Positions 1 through 6,621 of a stretch of DNA of 12,786 nt are shown one piece after another. A program made the translations under genes and the position numbers. The number at the start of each line of letters is the position of its first letter. The stretch's first letter is position 1. Source of the DNA: Actinomycetota bacterium (GTDB taxonomy: Bacteria; Actinomycetota; Actinomycetes; Nanopelagicales; Nanopelagicaceae); NCBI GenBank assembly GCA_009704285.1, contig WLEM01000007.1, positions 1 to 12,786 of the forward strand. Direction: 5' to 3'. Below the pieces are notes generated by a model. It saw only the letters and a program-made list of their open reading frames with translations, searched no databases and was not told the origin of the DNA.

Positions 1-1358
1 CCAAGGCCAAAGGCAATTCCGCCATCACCACAAACAAGTAGTGTGGCAATCCCGGCAGAGGATGGACCCAAACTAGCTGGCAAACCAAAACCTAATGTTC
101 CCCAGCCAACTGGATATGCAATTTGCCGAGGCCGCCTAGCTTGCAAATAAACACCAGTCCAATAACCAGAAATTGCCATGTCACATACGATGTTGTTCTC
201 ACTAGGCCAGCTTTTTTCAATTGCATCAACTAATGCCATTCCGGCTTTACCCTTATCACTGGCAGCAATTCTCTTGCGGGCTTCACTTGAAGTTTGTGCC
301 ACATCAACCCAATTAGCTTTGCCATCGACACCCAGTAACTGATCAATTACTACAGATAAATCTGAGCTTTGGATAACCACATCTGCTGAAATATTTCGAA
401 GAGCAATTTTAGGATTAGCATCAATTAAAGCTATTTTCTTGGGAAAGTTGATACTCCAATTCTTTGTATTCATCCCGTCTAACTGGGATCCAAACACCAA
501 TAAAACCTCACACTCGGATAAGAGTTTTTCCGCTTCAATTTCATGTATTGGAATATTCAAATAGTTTTTACTAGAACTTCCCACGCCTCGACCTGCAAAG
601 GAGGTAAATATTGGAGCGCTGAGGTGATCAGAAAGTGTTGCGATCTCACTCGTTACAGCAGTTGCTCCACCCCCTGCCCAGATTCCAATTTTCGTAGATC
701 CTGCAAGTAGCTCCCTTACTGGGTTTAGATCAAGAGTCCTACTCTTGGATTGATTAACAAATGCAGAAGCTTTTTCACTTGATTGCGGGATTGGACCAGT
801 AAATTCTTGATTCAAAACATCAGCTGGTACGCCGATATAACCTGCTCCAACTGGTGCTGTTGATAGGTACTTTAAAAAATCAACCACAGTGGCAATAGCT
901 TCAGCAGCTGATTTACAACTCTTTGCTAAAACTAACTCTTCGCTGCCAATCATTACCCGCTTAGCGAGTGGTGCGAATAAAGCACTTTGATTATCCATTT
1001 CATGCAAAATTCCTCTAGCACCTTCAGTAGAACGATTTTTTATTGGTGCCTCTGATGAAATCAACAAAATATGTGATCCCGAGATGGCCGCTTCACCAAA
1101 TGCTCCTAAGGTATTGGCTGCTCCTGGCCCAGTTGTTGTAATGGCAACTGCTAACTTCCCGGTTGCTCTAGATAGACCATCGGCAGCATAGACACAGCTC
1201 TGTTCATGTCTGACGCTGACAATTTCTGGGCGTTCTTTTGATAACGCGTTCCAAAAACCTAGATTGTGAACTCCTGGAATTCCAAAAGCTTTTTTCACGC
1301 CCTCTTGTGCCAGTAAATCTAAAATTACTGCTGCAACAGTCCGATTTGAGCCTTCCAT
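1..1358 (-). CDS. ThDP-dependent decarboxylase/acetolactate-synthase-like enzyme (C-terminus cut off)
   Basis: This is a thiamine-diphosphate enzyme of the acetolactate synthase/2-oxoacid decarboxylase superfamily. I translated 452 residues from the minus strand; about 90-100 C-terminal residues lie beyond the left edge. The N-terminal Pyr domain has the catalytic glutamate in RHEQ (E52) and a GPGAANT loop (77-83). A GILHEMDNQ segment (116-124) resembles, from memory, the equivalent stretch in 5-guanidino-2-oxopentanoate decarboxylase-type proteins. A central Rossmann-like domain follows, and the PP domain carries WGTLGFGLPASLG and the GDGG start of the ThDP/Mg motif (444-447). The ATG at 1358 has no Shine-Dalgarno but has TATGGT six bases upstream. 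It is divergent from the aldehyde dehydrogenase with only 54 bp between them, so co-regulation is likely. A 2-oxoacid decarboxylase making an aldehyde for that neighbour is a reasonable inference. A ligase or true acetolactate synthase is not excluded, though no small subunit is seen. Confidence 0.85.
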   Translation of the reverse strand, partial: MEGSNRTVAAVILDLLAQEGVKKAFGIPGVHNLGFWNALSKERPEIVSVRHEQSCVYAADGLSRATGKLAVAITTTGPGAANTLGAFGEAAISGSHILLISSEAPIKNRSTEGARGILHEMDNQSALFAPLAKRVMIGSEELVLAKSCKSAAEAIATVVDFLKYLSTAPVGAGYIGVPADVLNQEFTGPIPQSSEKASAFVNQSKSRTLDLNPVRELLAGSTKIGIWAGGGATAVTSEIATLSDHLSAPIFTSFAGRGVGSSSKNYLNIPIHEIEAEKLLSECEVLLVFGSQLDGMNTKNWSINFPKKIALIDANPKIALRNISADVVIQSSDLSVVIDQLLGVDGKANWVDVAQTSSEARKRIAASDKGKAGMALVDAIEKSWPSENNIVCDMAISGYWTGVYLQARRPRQIAYPVGWGTLGFGLPASLGPSSAGIATLLVCGDGGIAFGL

Positions 1359-1364
1359 GTTCAA

Positions 1365-1370
1365 ACCATA
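1365..1370 (-). promoter_or_regulatory. Putative leaderless -10 box for the ThDP enzyme
   Basis: TATGGT on the minus strand ends exactly six bases before the ATG at 1358, and no Shine-Dalgarno is present. This spacing puts the transcription start at or next to the ATG. The 54-bp region 1359-1412 must also hold control signals for the divergent aldehyde dehydrogenase. Confidence 0.45.
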
Positions 1371-1396
1371 TCGGCATTTTCCAATTTTGCTTATCT

Positions 1397-1403
1397 AGGA
1401 GAG
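1397..1403 (+). promoter_or_regulatory. Ribosome binding site of the aldehyde dehydrogenase
   Basis: AGGAGAG sits nine bases before the ATG at 1413. This is one of only three clear Shine-Dalgarno sequences among the gene starts in the window, and it supports a leadered transcript here, unlike the divergent neighbour. Confidence 0.65.
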
Positions 1404-1412
1404 AATGTCCTT

Positions 1413-2909
1413 ATGTTCACATCAACTAACCCATCAGATATCAAGGAAGTAATAGCAACAGTTCCAGAGGCTTCGGCAAATGAAATTCTTACTGTGCTTC
1501 GCACCGCAAAAACTGCCCAAAAAAGTTGGGCAAAACTTCCAGCACCAACTCGTGGTCGAATCATTGCAAATGTAGGTCGATTAGTTGAAAGTAACAAAGA
1601 GGCGCTAGCTAAATTGATAACCAAAGAAATGGGTAAGGTTTATAGCGAAGCATTGGGCGAAGTGCAGGAGGTTGTAGATACCTGCGATTTCTTCCTTGGT
1701 GAAGGCCGTCGCTTATACGGACAGACTGTGCCAAGTGAGATGCAGAATAAGAATTTATTCACCTTCAGAATGCCAGTTGGCAATGTATTCATAATTACTG
1801 CTGGAAACTTCCCAACCGCTGTGCCATCTTGGTATATCGTTCCCGCGCTCTTAGCTGGCAACACAGTAGTTTGGAAACCATCAGAGTTCACGCCAGCAGT
1901 TGCTAATGCACTAACTTCAATTTTTCATGCAGGAGGAGTTCCAAAAGATGTATTGATGACTGTGGTTGCAGATGGCGTTCAAACATTTGCCGCATTGGAA
2001 TCTGGCCTAAAAGAGGGTGTTATCAATAAAGTTGGTTTCACAGGTTCGACAGCAGTTGGTAAGAAAATCGGAGCTAAAGCTGGTGAGTACATTCAAAGTG
2101 CTTGCTTAGAGCTTGGTGGAAAAAATCCGATGGTAGTAATGGAAGATGCCAATATTGATTTAGCTTTAGATGGCGCATTATTTGCAGGTTTTGGTACCGC
2201 CGGACAGCGCTGCACCTCCCTTGGAACACTTTGGATACATGAATCAATTTATGATGCTGTGTTAGCAAAATTTGCAGCGTTAGTTGAAAATGCAGCTGTT
2301 GGTGACCCATTTAAAGATGTTTTGTTTGGGCCAATGATTAGTCAAAAGTACTTAGATAATCACTTAGACCACCTTAAGATGATTCAACCTCATCATAAAG
2401 TTTTGGGATCCTCCGCCACTGGAAGAATTACAGCTGCTAACCCACGCAAAGGTTTTATTGGAGATCCTGACAAAGGCGTCTTTGCTCATCCTGTGATTGT
2501 TGCTGGCATTAAAAAAGATGATGAGCTTTATTCAACTGAAACTTTTGGTCCTCTTGTAACAGTTGGTAAATTCTCAACACTAGATGAAGCAATAGATCTA
2601 GCAAATGGTCACGGATATGGTCTTTCCTCAGCGATCTACACAAAAGATCCCCAAAATGTTTGGCGATTCAGAGAAGGTATATCGGCTGGCATGGTCTCTA
2701 TAAATAACTCGACCTCCGGCGCTGAAGCTCATCTGCCATTTGGTGGTAATGGTTTAAGCGGTAACGGTTCAAGGCAGAGTGGAATTTGGGTGTTAGATCA
2801 ATTTACAAGATGGCAATCAATGAACTGGGATTGGTCTAATAAATTGCAGAAGGCGCAGATGGATCTTATTGAAATAAAGCATGATCCAAACTTCCTCTTA
2901 AATATCTAA
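1413..2909 (+). CDS. NAD(P)-dependent aldehyde dehydrogenase
   Basis: A 498-residue cytosolic aldehyde dehydrogenase of normal family length that oxidises an aldehyde to the acid. Visible features are the oxyanion-hole asparagine in GNFP (N132), WKPSE (154-158) and GFTGST (208-213) for the cofactor, the general-base glutamate in LELGG (E233), and the catalytic cysteine in GTAGQRCTS (C267). ETFGPL lies near residue 370. The GTAGQRCTSL segment and the late SGAEAHLPFGG segment recall the ALDH7 (aminoadipate semialdehyde) and semialdehyde dehydrogenase groups, but the substrate cannot be settled from sequence. The start is supported by a Shine-Dalgarno nine bases upstream. The stop is two bases before the ATG of the FAD oxidoreductase, so the two are co-transcribed. 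With the divergent ThDP enzyme, it probably oxidises the aldehyde left by decarboxylation of a 2-oxo acid, or an amino-acid semialdehyde. Confidence 0.93.
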   Translation: MFTSTNPSDIKEVIATVPEASANEILTVLRTAKTAQKSWAKLPAPTRGRIIANVGRLVESNKEALAKLITKEMGKVYSEALGEVQEVVDTCDFFLGEGRRLYGQTVPSEMQNKNLFTFRMPVGNVFIITAGNFPTAVPSWYIVPALLAGNTVVWKPSEFTPAVANALTSIFHAGGVPKDVLMTVVADGVQTFAALESGLKEGVINKVGFTGSTAVGKKIGAKAGEYIQSACLELGGKNPMVVMEDANIDLALDGALFAGFGTAGQRCTSLGTLWIHESIYDAVLAKFAALVENAAVGDPFKDVLFGPMISQKYLDNHLDHLKMIQPHHKVLGSSATGRITAANPRKGFIGDPDKGVFAHPVIVAGIKKDDELYSTETFGPLVTVGKFSTLDEAIDLANGHGYGLSSAIYTKDPQNVWRFREGISAGMVSINNSTSGAEAHLPFGGNGLSGNGSRQSGIWVLDQFTRWQSMNWDWSNKLQKAQMDLIEIKHDPNFLLNI

Positions 2910-2911
2910 GT

Positions 2912-4075
2912 ATGTCTCTACCTAGCCACGTAGATGTAGTAATTGTTGGTGGCGGAGTTATGGGCACCTCTGCTGCATTTCACTTAGCTGAAGCTGGTGT
3001 TTCAGTTCTTCTATGTGAGAAAAATGAGTTAGCCAGTGGCTCCACCTCAAAGGCGGCCGGCGGCGTACGGGCAAACTTTTCTGATGAGTTTAATGTTGCC
3101 CTTGGTGCCAGGTCATTGGATCTTTTCGCCGAGTTTAAATCCCGCCCAGGTTATGAGATTGATTTACACCGCTCTGGCTATCTATTTGCTTTAACCAAGC
3201 AGGAGGATGTTGAACTGTTTGAAAGATCGACCAAGATACACAATCAATTTAATGTTGAATCAAGAATGCTCACTCCTAGTGAGGCTGGAAAAATTTCGCC
3301 ATTGTTAAACACCAAAGATTTGCTTGCAGCTTCTTTTACCCCCAATGACGGTCACTGCACTCCTGAGGCTGTAGTTCTTGGATATGCAGGAGGAGCTAAA
3401 AAACTTGGCGCAACTGTTTTAACAAATACTGAGGTAAGTGCAATCAAATTAGACTCAGGTGAGATCACATCAGTAGTCACATCCGCCGGTGAGGTGCGAA
3501 CTGATGCAGTCATAAATTGTGCTGGTGTTTGGTCGCCGCAGATAGGTTCGATGGTTGGGTTGGATTTACCTGTTACCCCATATAAACGTGAGTTGGTAAT
3601 TACCGAAGCATTGGGTCAATCTTTCGCCGATTTGCCTACAAATATGCCGATGACAATTGATTACTCAACATCTTTGTACTGGCATCGAGAAGGAAAAGGA
3701 TTGTTAATGGGTTTTTCTGATAAAACCATTGAAGCCGGATTTGATTTAAAGCGAGACCCGCAGTTTTTGGAGAAACTAGGTGCAATCGCGATGGTGCGAG
3801 CACCTCGTCTTATGGATTTAGGAATTGGCAAGGGTTGGGCAGGTTTGTATGAGGTGACCCCCGATCACAATGCAATTTTAGGTGAGTTTAAAAAAGTATC
3901 TAGATTTTTCTATGCAACTGGTTTTAGTGGCCACGGCTTTCTACAAGGACCTGCAATCGGTGAAATCTTGCGTGATCTCTACTTAAACAAGGAGCCGTTT
4001 GTGAAGATTGATCAGTTAAGTGCCGACAGATTCCTCTCCGCTGGGCAACTACGACCTGAGTACAACATTGTTTAG
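2912..4075 (+). CDS. FAD-dependent oxidoreductase, glycine/D-amino acid oxidase (DAO) family
   Basis: A 387-residue flavoprotein of the DAO superfamily (sarcosine oxidase beta, dimethylglycine, proline and pipecolate oxidases), which oxidise C-N bonds of amino acids and secondary amines. The N-terminal dinucleotide fold shows VIVGGGVMG (GxGxxG at 13-18) and the ribose-binding acidic residue E36, followed by the family motif SGSTSKAAGGVR (42-53). The C-terminal FAD-contact motifs are LYEVTPDHNAILG (312-324) and GFSGHGFLQGP (337-347). The TPDH segment is typical of sarcosine-oxidase-beta and proline-dehydrogenase-beta-like members. No signal peptide is seen. The ATG is two bases after the aldehyde dehydrogenase stop and lacks its own Shine-Dalgarno, which suggests translational coupling. 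It probably starts breakdown of the compound whose aldehyde product the upstream enzyme handles. The substrate is unknown. No alpha or gamma subunit genes of heteromeric sarcosine oxidase are nearby. Confidence 0.9.
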   Translation: MSLPSHVDVVIVGGGVMGTSAAFHLAEAGVSVLLCEKNELASGSTSKAAGGVRANFSDEFNVALGARSLDLFAEFKSRPGYEIDLHRSGYLFALTKQEDVELFERSTKIHNQFNVESRMLTPSEAGKISPLLNTKDLLAASFTPNDGHCTPEAVVLGYAGGAKKLGATVLTNTEVSAIKLDSGEITSVVTSAGEVRTDAVINCAGVWSPQIGSMVGLDLPVTPYKRELVITEALGQSFADLPTNMPMTIDYSTSLYWHREGKGLLMGFSDKTIEAGFDLKRDPQFLEKLGAIAMVRAPRLMDLGIGKGWAGLYEVTPDHNAILGEFKKVSRFFYATGFSGHGFLQGPAIGEILRDLYLNKEPFVKIDQLSADRFLSAGQLRPEYNIV

Positions 4076-4142
4076 TAATGAGATTTGTCACCAAGTGATA
4101 AATACCCCTGCAGAAAACTTCCAACCTAAGAAACTCACTCGG

Positions 4143-4148
4143 TAGACT
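4143..4148 (+). promoter_or_regulatory. Putative leaderless -10 box for gcdH
   Basis: TAGACT lies six bases before the ATG at 4155 and no Shine-Dalgarno is present. The 79-bp gap after the FAD oxidoreductase otherwise shows no convincing -35 or operator. This suggests that gcdH can be transcribed independently of the upstream pair. Confidence 0.5.
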
Positions 4149-4154
4149 TTCGCC

Positions 4155-5339
4155 ATGAGTAAACCCGCTGCTTCTCCAATACATCCACTTGTTTTAATGC
4201 AGGTCGAGTCGCGCTTAACTGAAGAACAAAAAGCTATCCAAACTGTGGTCAGAGATTTTGCTGCCAAAGAGTTAAAACCAAACATTGCAACCTGGTATGA
4301 GGAAGGACATCTGCCTGCTCGTGATTTAGCTAAAGCACTCGGCGGAATCGGCGTACTAGGCATGCACTTAAAAAATTATGGCTGTGCTGGAACCGATGCA
4401 ATGTCATATGGCCTTGCCTGCCTTGAATTGGAAGCTGTTGATTCTGGTCTTAGATCTTTAGTTTCAGTCCAAGGATCATTAGCAATGTTTGCTATTTATA
4501 GATTTGGAAGTGAAGCACAAAAGCAAGAGTGGCTACCAAAAATGGCAAAAGGTGAGGCTATCGGTTGTTTTGGTCTAACAGAGGCAGATCATGGTTCAAA
4601 TCCATCTGGTATGGCCACATTTGCAAAGAAAGATGGTTCTGATTGGGTAATTAATGGATCAAAAATGTGGATTACAAATGGCAGCGTTGCAGATGTTGCA
4701 GTTATCTGGGCACAAACTGATGAAGGAATTAGAGGTTTTTGCGTTCCGACCAAAACTGCCGGCTTAGTGATCAATCCAATCAAACATAAACTCTCACTTA
4801 GAGCATCAATCACATCTGAGTTAGTTTTCAATGATATGAGAGTTCCAGATTCCTATCGACTTCCAGAGGCAACTAGTTTGAGAGCGCCACTTTTGTGCCT
4901 TGCTGAAGCAAGATATGGAATTATCTTTGGAACTGTTGGCGCAGCCCGTGATTGTTTTGAAGTTTCTCTTGCTTATGCCACTACTCGTGAGCAGTTTGAT
5001 GGCCCAATCTCAAAGCACCAACTAACTCAAGCAAAATTTGCTGAGATGGCAACAAAGATAACAACCTCCATGTTGCTTGCGTATCATTTAGCCGATCTTA
5101 AAGACTCTGAAAAAATTCAACCAGAGCAGATCAGTATGGGTAAGTTTCACAATGTTAATGCCGCACTTGAGATAGCAAGAAGTGCCCGTTCTATTCTGGG
5201 TGGAGCCGGAATCACAACCGAGTACTCAGTCTTCAGACATATGAGTAACCTAGAAACTGTATTAACTTACGAAGGTACCCATGAGATTCACATGCTAGTT
5301 CTTGGTCAAGCTCTTACTGGAATAGCTGCTTTTAGATAA
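4155..5339 (+). CDS. gcdH: Glutaryl-CoA dehydrogenase (acyl-CoA dehydrogenase family)
   Basis: A 394-residue FAD acyl-CoA dehydrogenase that oxidatively decarboxylates glutaryl-CoA to crotonyl-CoA, passing electrons to ETF. It carries the family motifs GCFGLTEADHGSNP, WITNGSVAD, KLSLRAS and ARYGIIFGTVGA, and the C-terminal TYEGTHEIHMLVLGQALTGI. The catalytic base is E373, equivalent to human GCDH Glu370. The segment EAVDSGLRSLVS (93-104) aligns, from memory, with the human stretch that binds the distal carboxylate of glutaryl-CoA. The residues matching human Glu87, Arg94, Ser95 and Ser98 are E93, R100, S101 and S104, and ordinary short-chain acyl-CoA dehydrogenases lack this arginine. The chosen start fits a TAGACT box six bases upstream; an internal ATG (Met15) is less likely. 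It is the strongest functional anchor of the catabolic block and points to lysine, glutarate or a related degradation route. Its stop codon lies in an inverted repeat shared with the convergent DUF305 gene. Confidence 0.93.
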   Translation: MSKPAASPIHPLVLMQVESRLTEEQKAIQTVVRDFAAKELKPNIATWYEEGHLPARDLAKALGGIGVLGMHLKNYGCAGTDAMSYGLACLELEAVDSGLRSLVSVQGSLAMFAIYRFGSEAQKQEWLPKMAKGEAIGCFGLTEADHGSNPSGMATFAKKDGSDWVINGSKMWITNGSVADVAVIWAQTDEGIRGFCVPTKTAGLVINPIKHKLSLRASITSELVFNDMRVPDSYRLPEATSLRAPLLCLAEARYGIIFGTVGAARDCFEVSLAYATTREQFDGPISKHQLTQAKFAEMATKITTSMLLAYHLADLKDSEKIQPEQISMGKFHNVNAALEIARSARSILGGAGITTEYSVFRHMSNLETVLTYEGTHEIHMLVLGQALTGIAAFR

Positions 5340-5366
5340 TCTGCTTAAATTTTTTCGAGCAGATTA
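5337..5366. terminator. Shared inverted repeat, possible bidirectional terminator between gcdH and the DUF305 gene
   Basis: A perfect 9-bp inverted repeat: TAATCTGCT (5337-5345) and AGCAGATTA (5358-5366), with a 12-base loop containing six T. The left arm begins with the gcdH stop codon. The DUF305 stop (5345-5347, minus strand) overlaps the end of that arm and runs into the loop, and the right arm encodes its last residues. It lacks a classic U-tract after the stem, so termination is inferred from position, symmetry and convergent gene layout. Confidence 0.45.
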
Positions 5367-5953
5367 CGCATCAACTCAATTTCCGCTGATTGCGTTTTGG
5401 TTATAACATCTGCAAAGGCCCTTAAATCGGCCACTTTGCTATCTTGAATCATTTTAACCATCTCTACAGCACCAATGTGGTGTTCGATCATTCCAGAGAT
5501 GAACTTCTTATCAAAGGTTTTTCCAGAGCTATTACTTAACTCCTTCAAATCTTCCTCTGAAAGCATTCCCCCCATACCTTCCATCGAATGGCCAGGATCC
5601 TCTGCTCGCCCATCATCTGCTAACCATTTTTTCATTTGGACTATTTCAGGATTCTGAGCTGCTTTAATTTGTGCTGCCAAAGCTAACAACTCTTGATTCT
5701 TTGAGATCTTCAAAGCTAAATCAGACATAACAATTGCTTGCTCGTGATGGGGAATCATCATTTGCAAAAACATTGCATCAGATGATGATAGAACTTTTCC
5801 TGTAGTGGATTGGTGCATACCGTCCATCATGCCTGAGTGTTCTTCATTTTCAATATTCGAAAGCATGTTAATGCTAAGGGCTGCTACTAAAACAGCCAGG
5901 AGCGCTATAACGGAAAGTAAGACTCCCGTTTTCTTATCAATCTTTACCTGCAT
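5345..5953 (-). CDS. Membrane-anchored DUF305 protein (CopM-like, Met/His-rich)
   Basis: A 202-residue protein with one N-terminal hydrophobic segment (about 10-30) after a lysine-containing N-terminus, so it is probably anchored in the membrane with the rest outside; no lipobox is seen. The remainder is a DUF305 domain with two internal copies of an M-I-x-H-H-x3-[IV]-x-M motif (66-76 and 155-165), each in a predicted helix. There are 17 methionines in all, with Met/His-rich links at 40-48 and 122-130. DUF305 proteins form ferritin-like helical bundles; some members, such as cyanobacterial CopM, bind copper. Metal binding here is inferred from the Met/His content and the family. The start is well supported by AAGGAGG five bases upstream. 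It stands alone, convergent with gcdH, and no copper ATPase or regulator is visible in the window. Confidence 0.88.
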   Translation of the reverse strand: MQVKIDKKTGVLLSVIALLAVLVAALSINMLSNIENEEHSGMMDGMHQSTTGKVLSSSDAMFLQMMIPHHEQAIVMSDLALKISKNQELLALAAQIKAAQNPEIVQMKKWLADDGRAEDPGHSMEGMGGMLSEEDLKELSNSSGKTFDKKFISGMIEHHIGAVEMVKMIQDSKVADLRAFADVITKTQSAEIELMRNLLEKI

Positions 5954-5958
5954 AAGAT

Positions 5959-5965
5959 CCTCCTT
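5959..5965 (-). promoter_or_regulatory. Strong ribosome binding site of the DUF305 gene
   Basis: AAGGAGG on the minus strand, five bases before the ATG at 5953, is a near-perfect anti-Shine-Dalgarno match and fixes the start. It is the strongest in the window, so efficient translation is likely. A plausible promoter within 5966-6043 includes TATAAA-like sequence but cannot be assigned confidently. Confidence 0.7.
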
Positions 5966-6043
5966 GCTTAATGGTATTGCTCATTACTGAGAATTAACTA
6001 CATTGGTTTTTATAATCTGGGTGATCTAAAGAACATAGCACGC

Positions 6044-6565
6044 TTAGTTAGATTTTAGATCTTTACTCATCAGGTCAATCTTGCGCCCAGGCTTATTCAT
6101 TTGTTCCAAGAATTGATACCCCCGTTTTGAGTAAAAATCTCGCTCCCCTTCAGTCCATAGGTGAATTTTTGTAATTCCATATCCAATTGCTTTCTCTTCA
6201 GCGAGCTTTAAAACCTGGCTTCCAATTCCACTTCCCCTTAAATCCTCCCGAACAATAAAAGCTGCAATCCAAGGTTTGTATTGGCGAAACTCTTCAAAAT
6301 CATCAAAATCACAAATTGCAATTGAGGCCACAACCTCAGATTTACCATCCTTTTCTCTGATTGCCATAAATAGATGTTCTTGATCTGTGCCCAAAAGATT
6401 CCAACTGTTGTAGTCAGAACTCATTGCATTTTCATAAAATTTTCGCCAATCATCAGCTGAAAACTCCTCTTTACCTTCTCCCCATAACTTAATGCTCCAA
6501 TCCAAAGGCTGGTTAGCAAACTCCTTCGCAGATGAGATTGGAATCAGAGTGATCTTTGATTTCAT
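6044..6565 (-). CDS. GNAT-family N-acetyltransferase
   Basis: A 173-residue acetyltransferase of the GNAT fold, which moves an acetyl group from acetyl-CoA to an amine of unknown identity. The acetyl-CoA pyrophosphate-binding motif A is visible as VREDLRGSGIG (R110-G115 for RGSGIG), preceded by the beta-4 strand PWIAAFIV. Motif B follows, with DFYSKRGYQF (143-152), a typical GNAT C-terminal signature. The N-terminal third is acidic and Trp-rich and not diagnostic. I chose the ATG at 6565; a TTG six codons upstream (6583) is possible, and neither has a good Shine-Dalgarno. It lies downstream of the class III aminotransferase on the same strand with a gap of about 56 bp, and may be the last gene of that unit. 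The substrate could be a small amine, amino acid or antibiotic; nothing distinguishes these. Confidence 0.85.
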   Translation of the reverse strand: MKSKITLIPISSAKEFANQPLDWSIKLWGEGKEEFSADDWRKFYENAMSSDYNSWNLLGTDQEHLFMAIREKDGKSEVVASIAICDFDDFEEFRQYKPWIAAFIVREDLRGSGIGSQVLKLAEEKAIGYGITKIHLWTEGERDFYSKRGYQFLEQMNKPGRKIDLMSKDLKSN

Positions 6566-6585
6566 ATTGATTTTTACTCTCAAAA

Positions 6586-6597
6586 AGATTTAAATCT
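6586..6597. repeat. 12-bp perfect palindrome before the GNAT gene
   Basis: AGATTTAAATCT is self-complementary and lies just upstream of the GNAT start in the gap after the aminotransferase. A second palindrome, ACCAATTGGT (6606-6615), lies 8 bp away. They could be a regulator site or chance in AT-rich sequence. Confidence 0.3.
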
Positions 6598-6621
6598 AAA
6601 TGGCAACCAATTGGTGAGCAA

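Noticed and set aside
1238..1429. 63-residue plus-strand reading frame before the aldehyde dehydrogenase
   Set aside because: It is antisense to the well-supported ThDP enzyme N-terminus and overlaps the aldehyde dehydrogenase start.
2912..4075. Naming the FAD enzyme sarcosine oxidase beta (soxB)
   Set aside because: The family fits, but no alpha, gamma or delta subunit genes are present and DAO enzymes differ widely in substrate.
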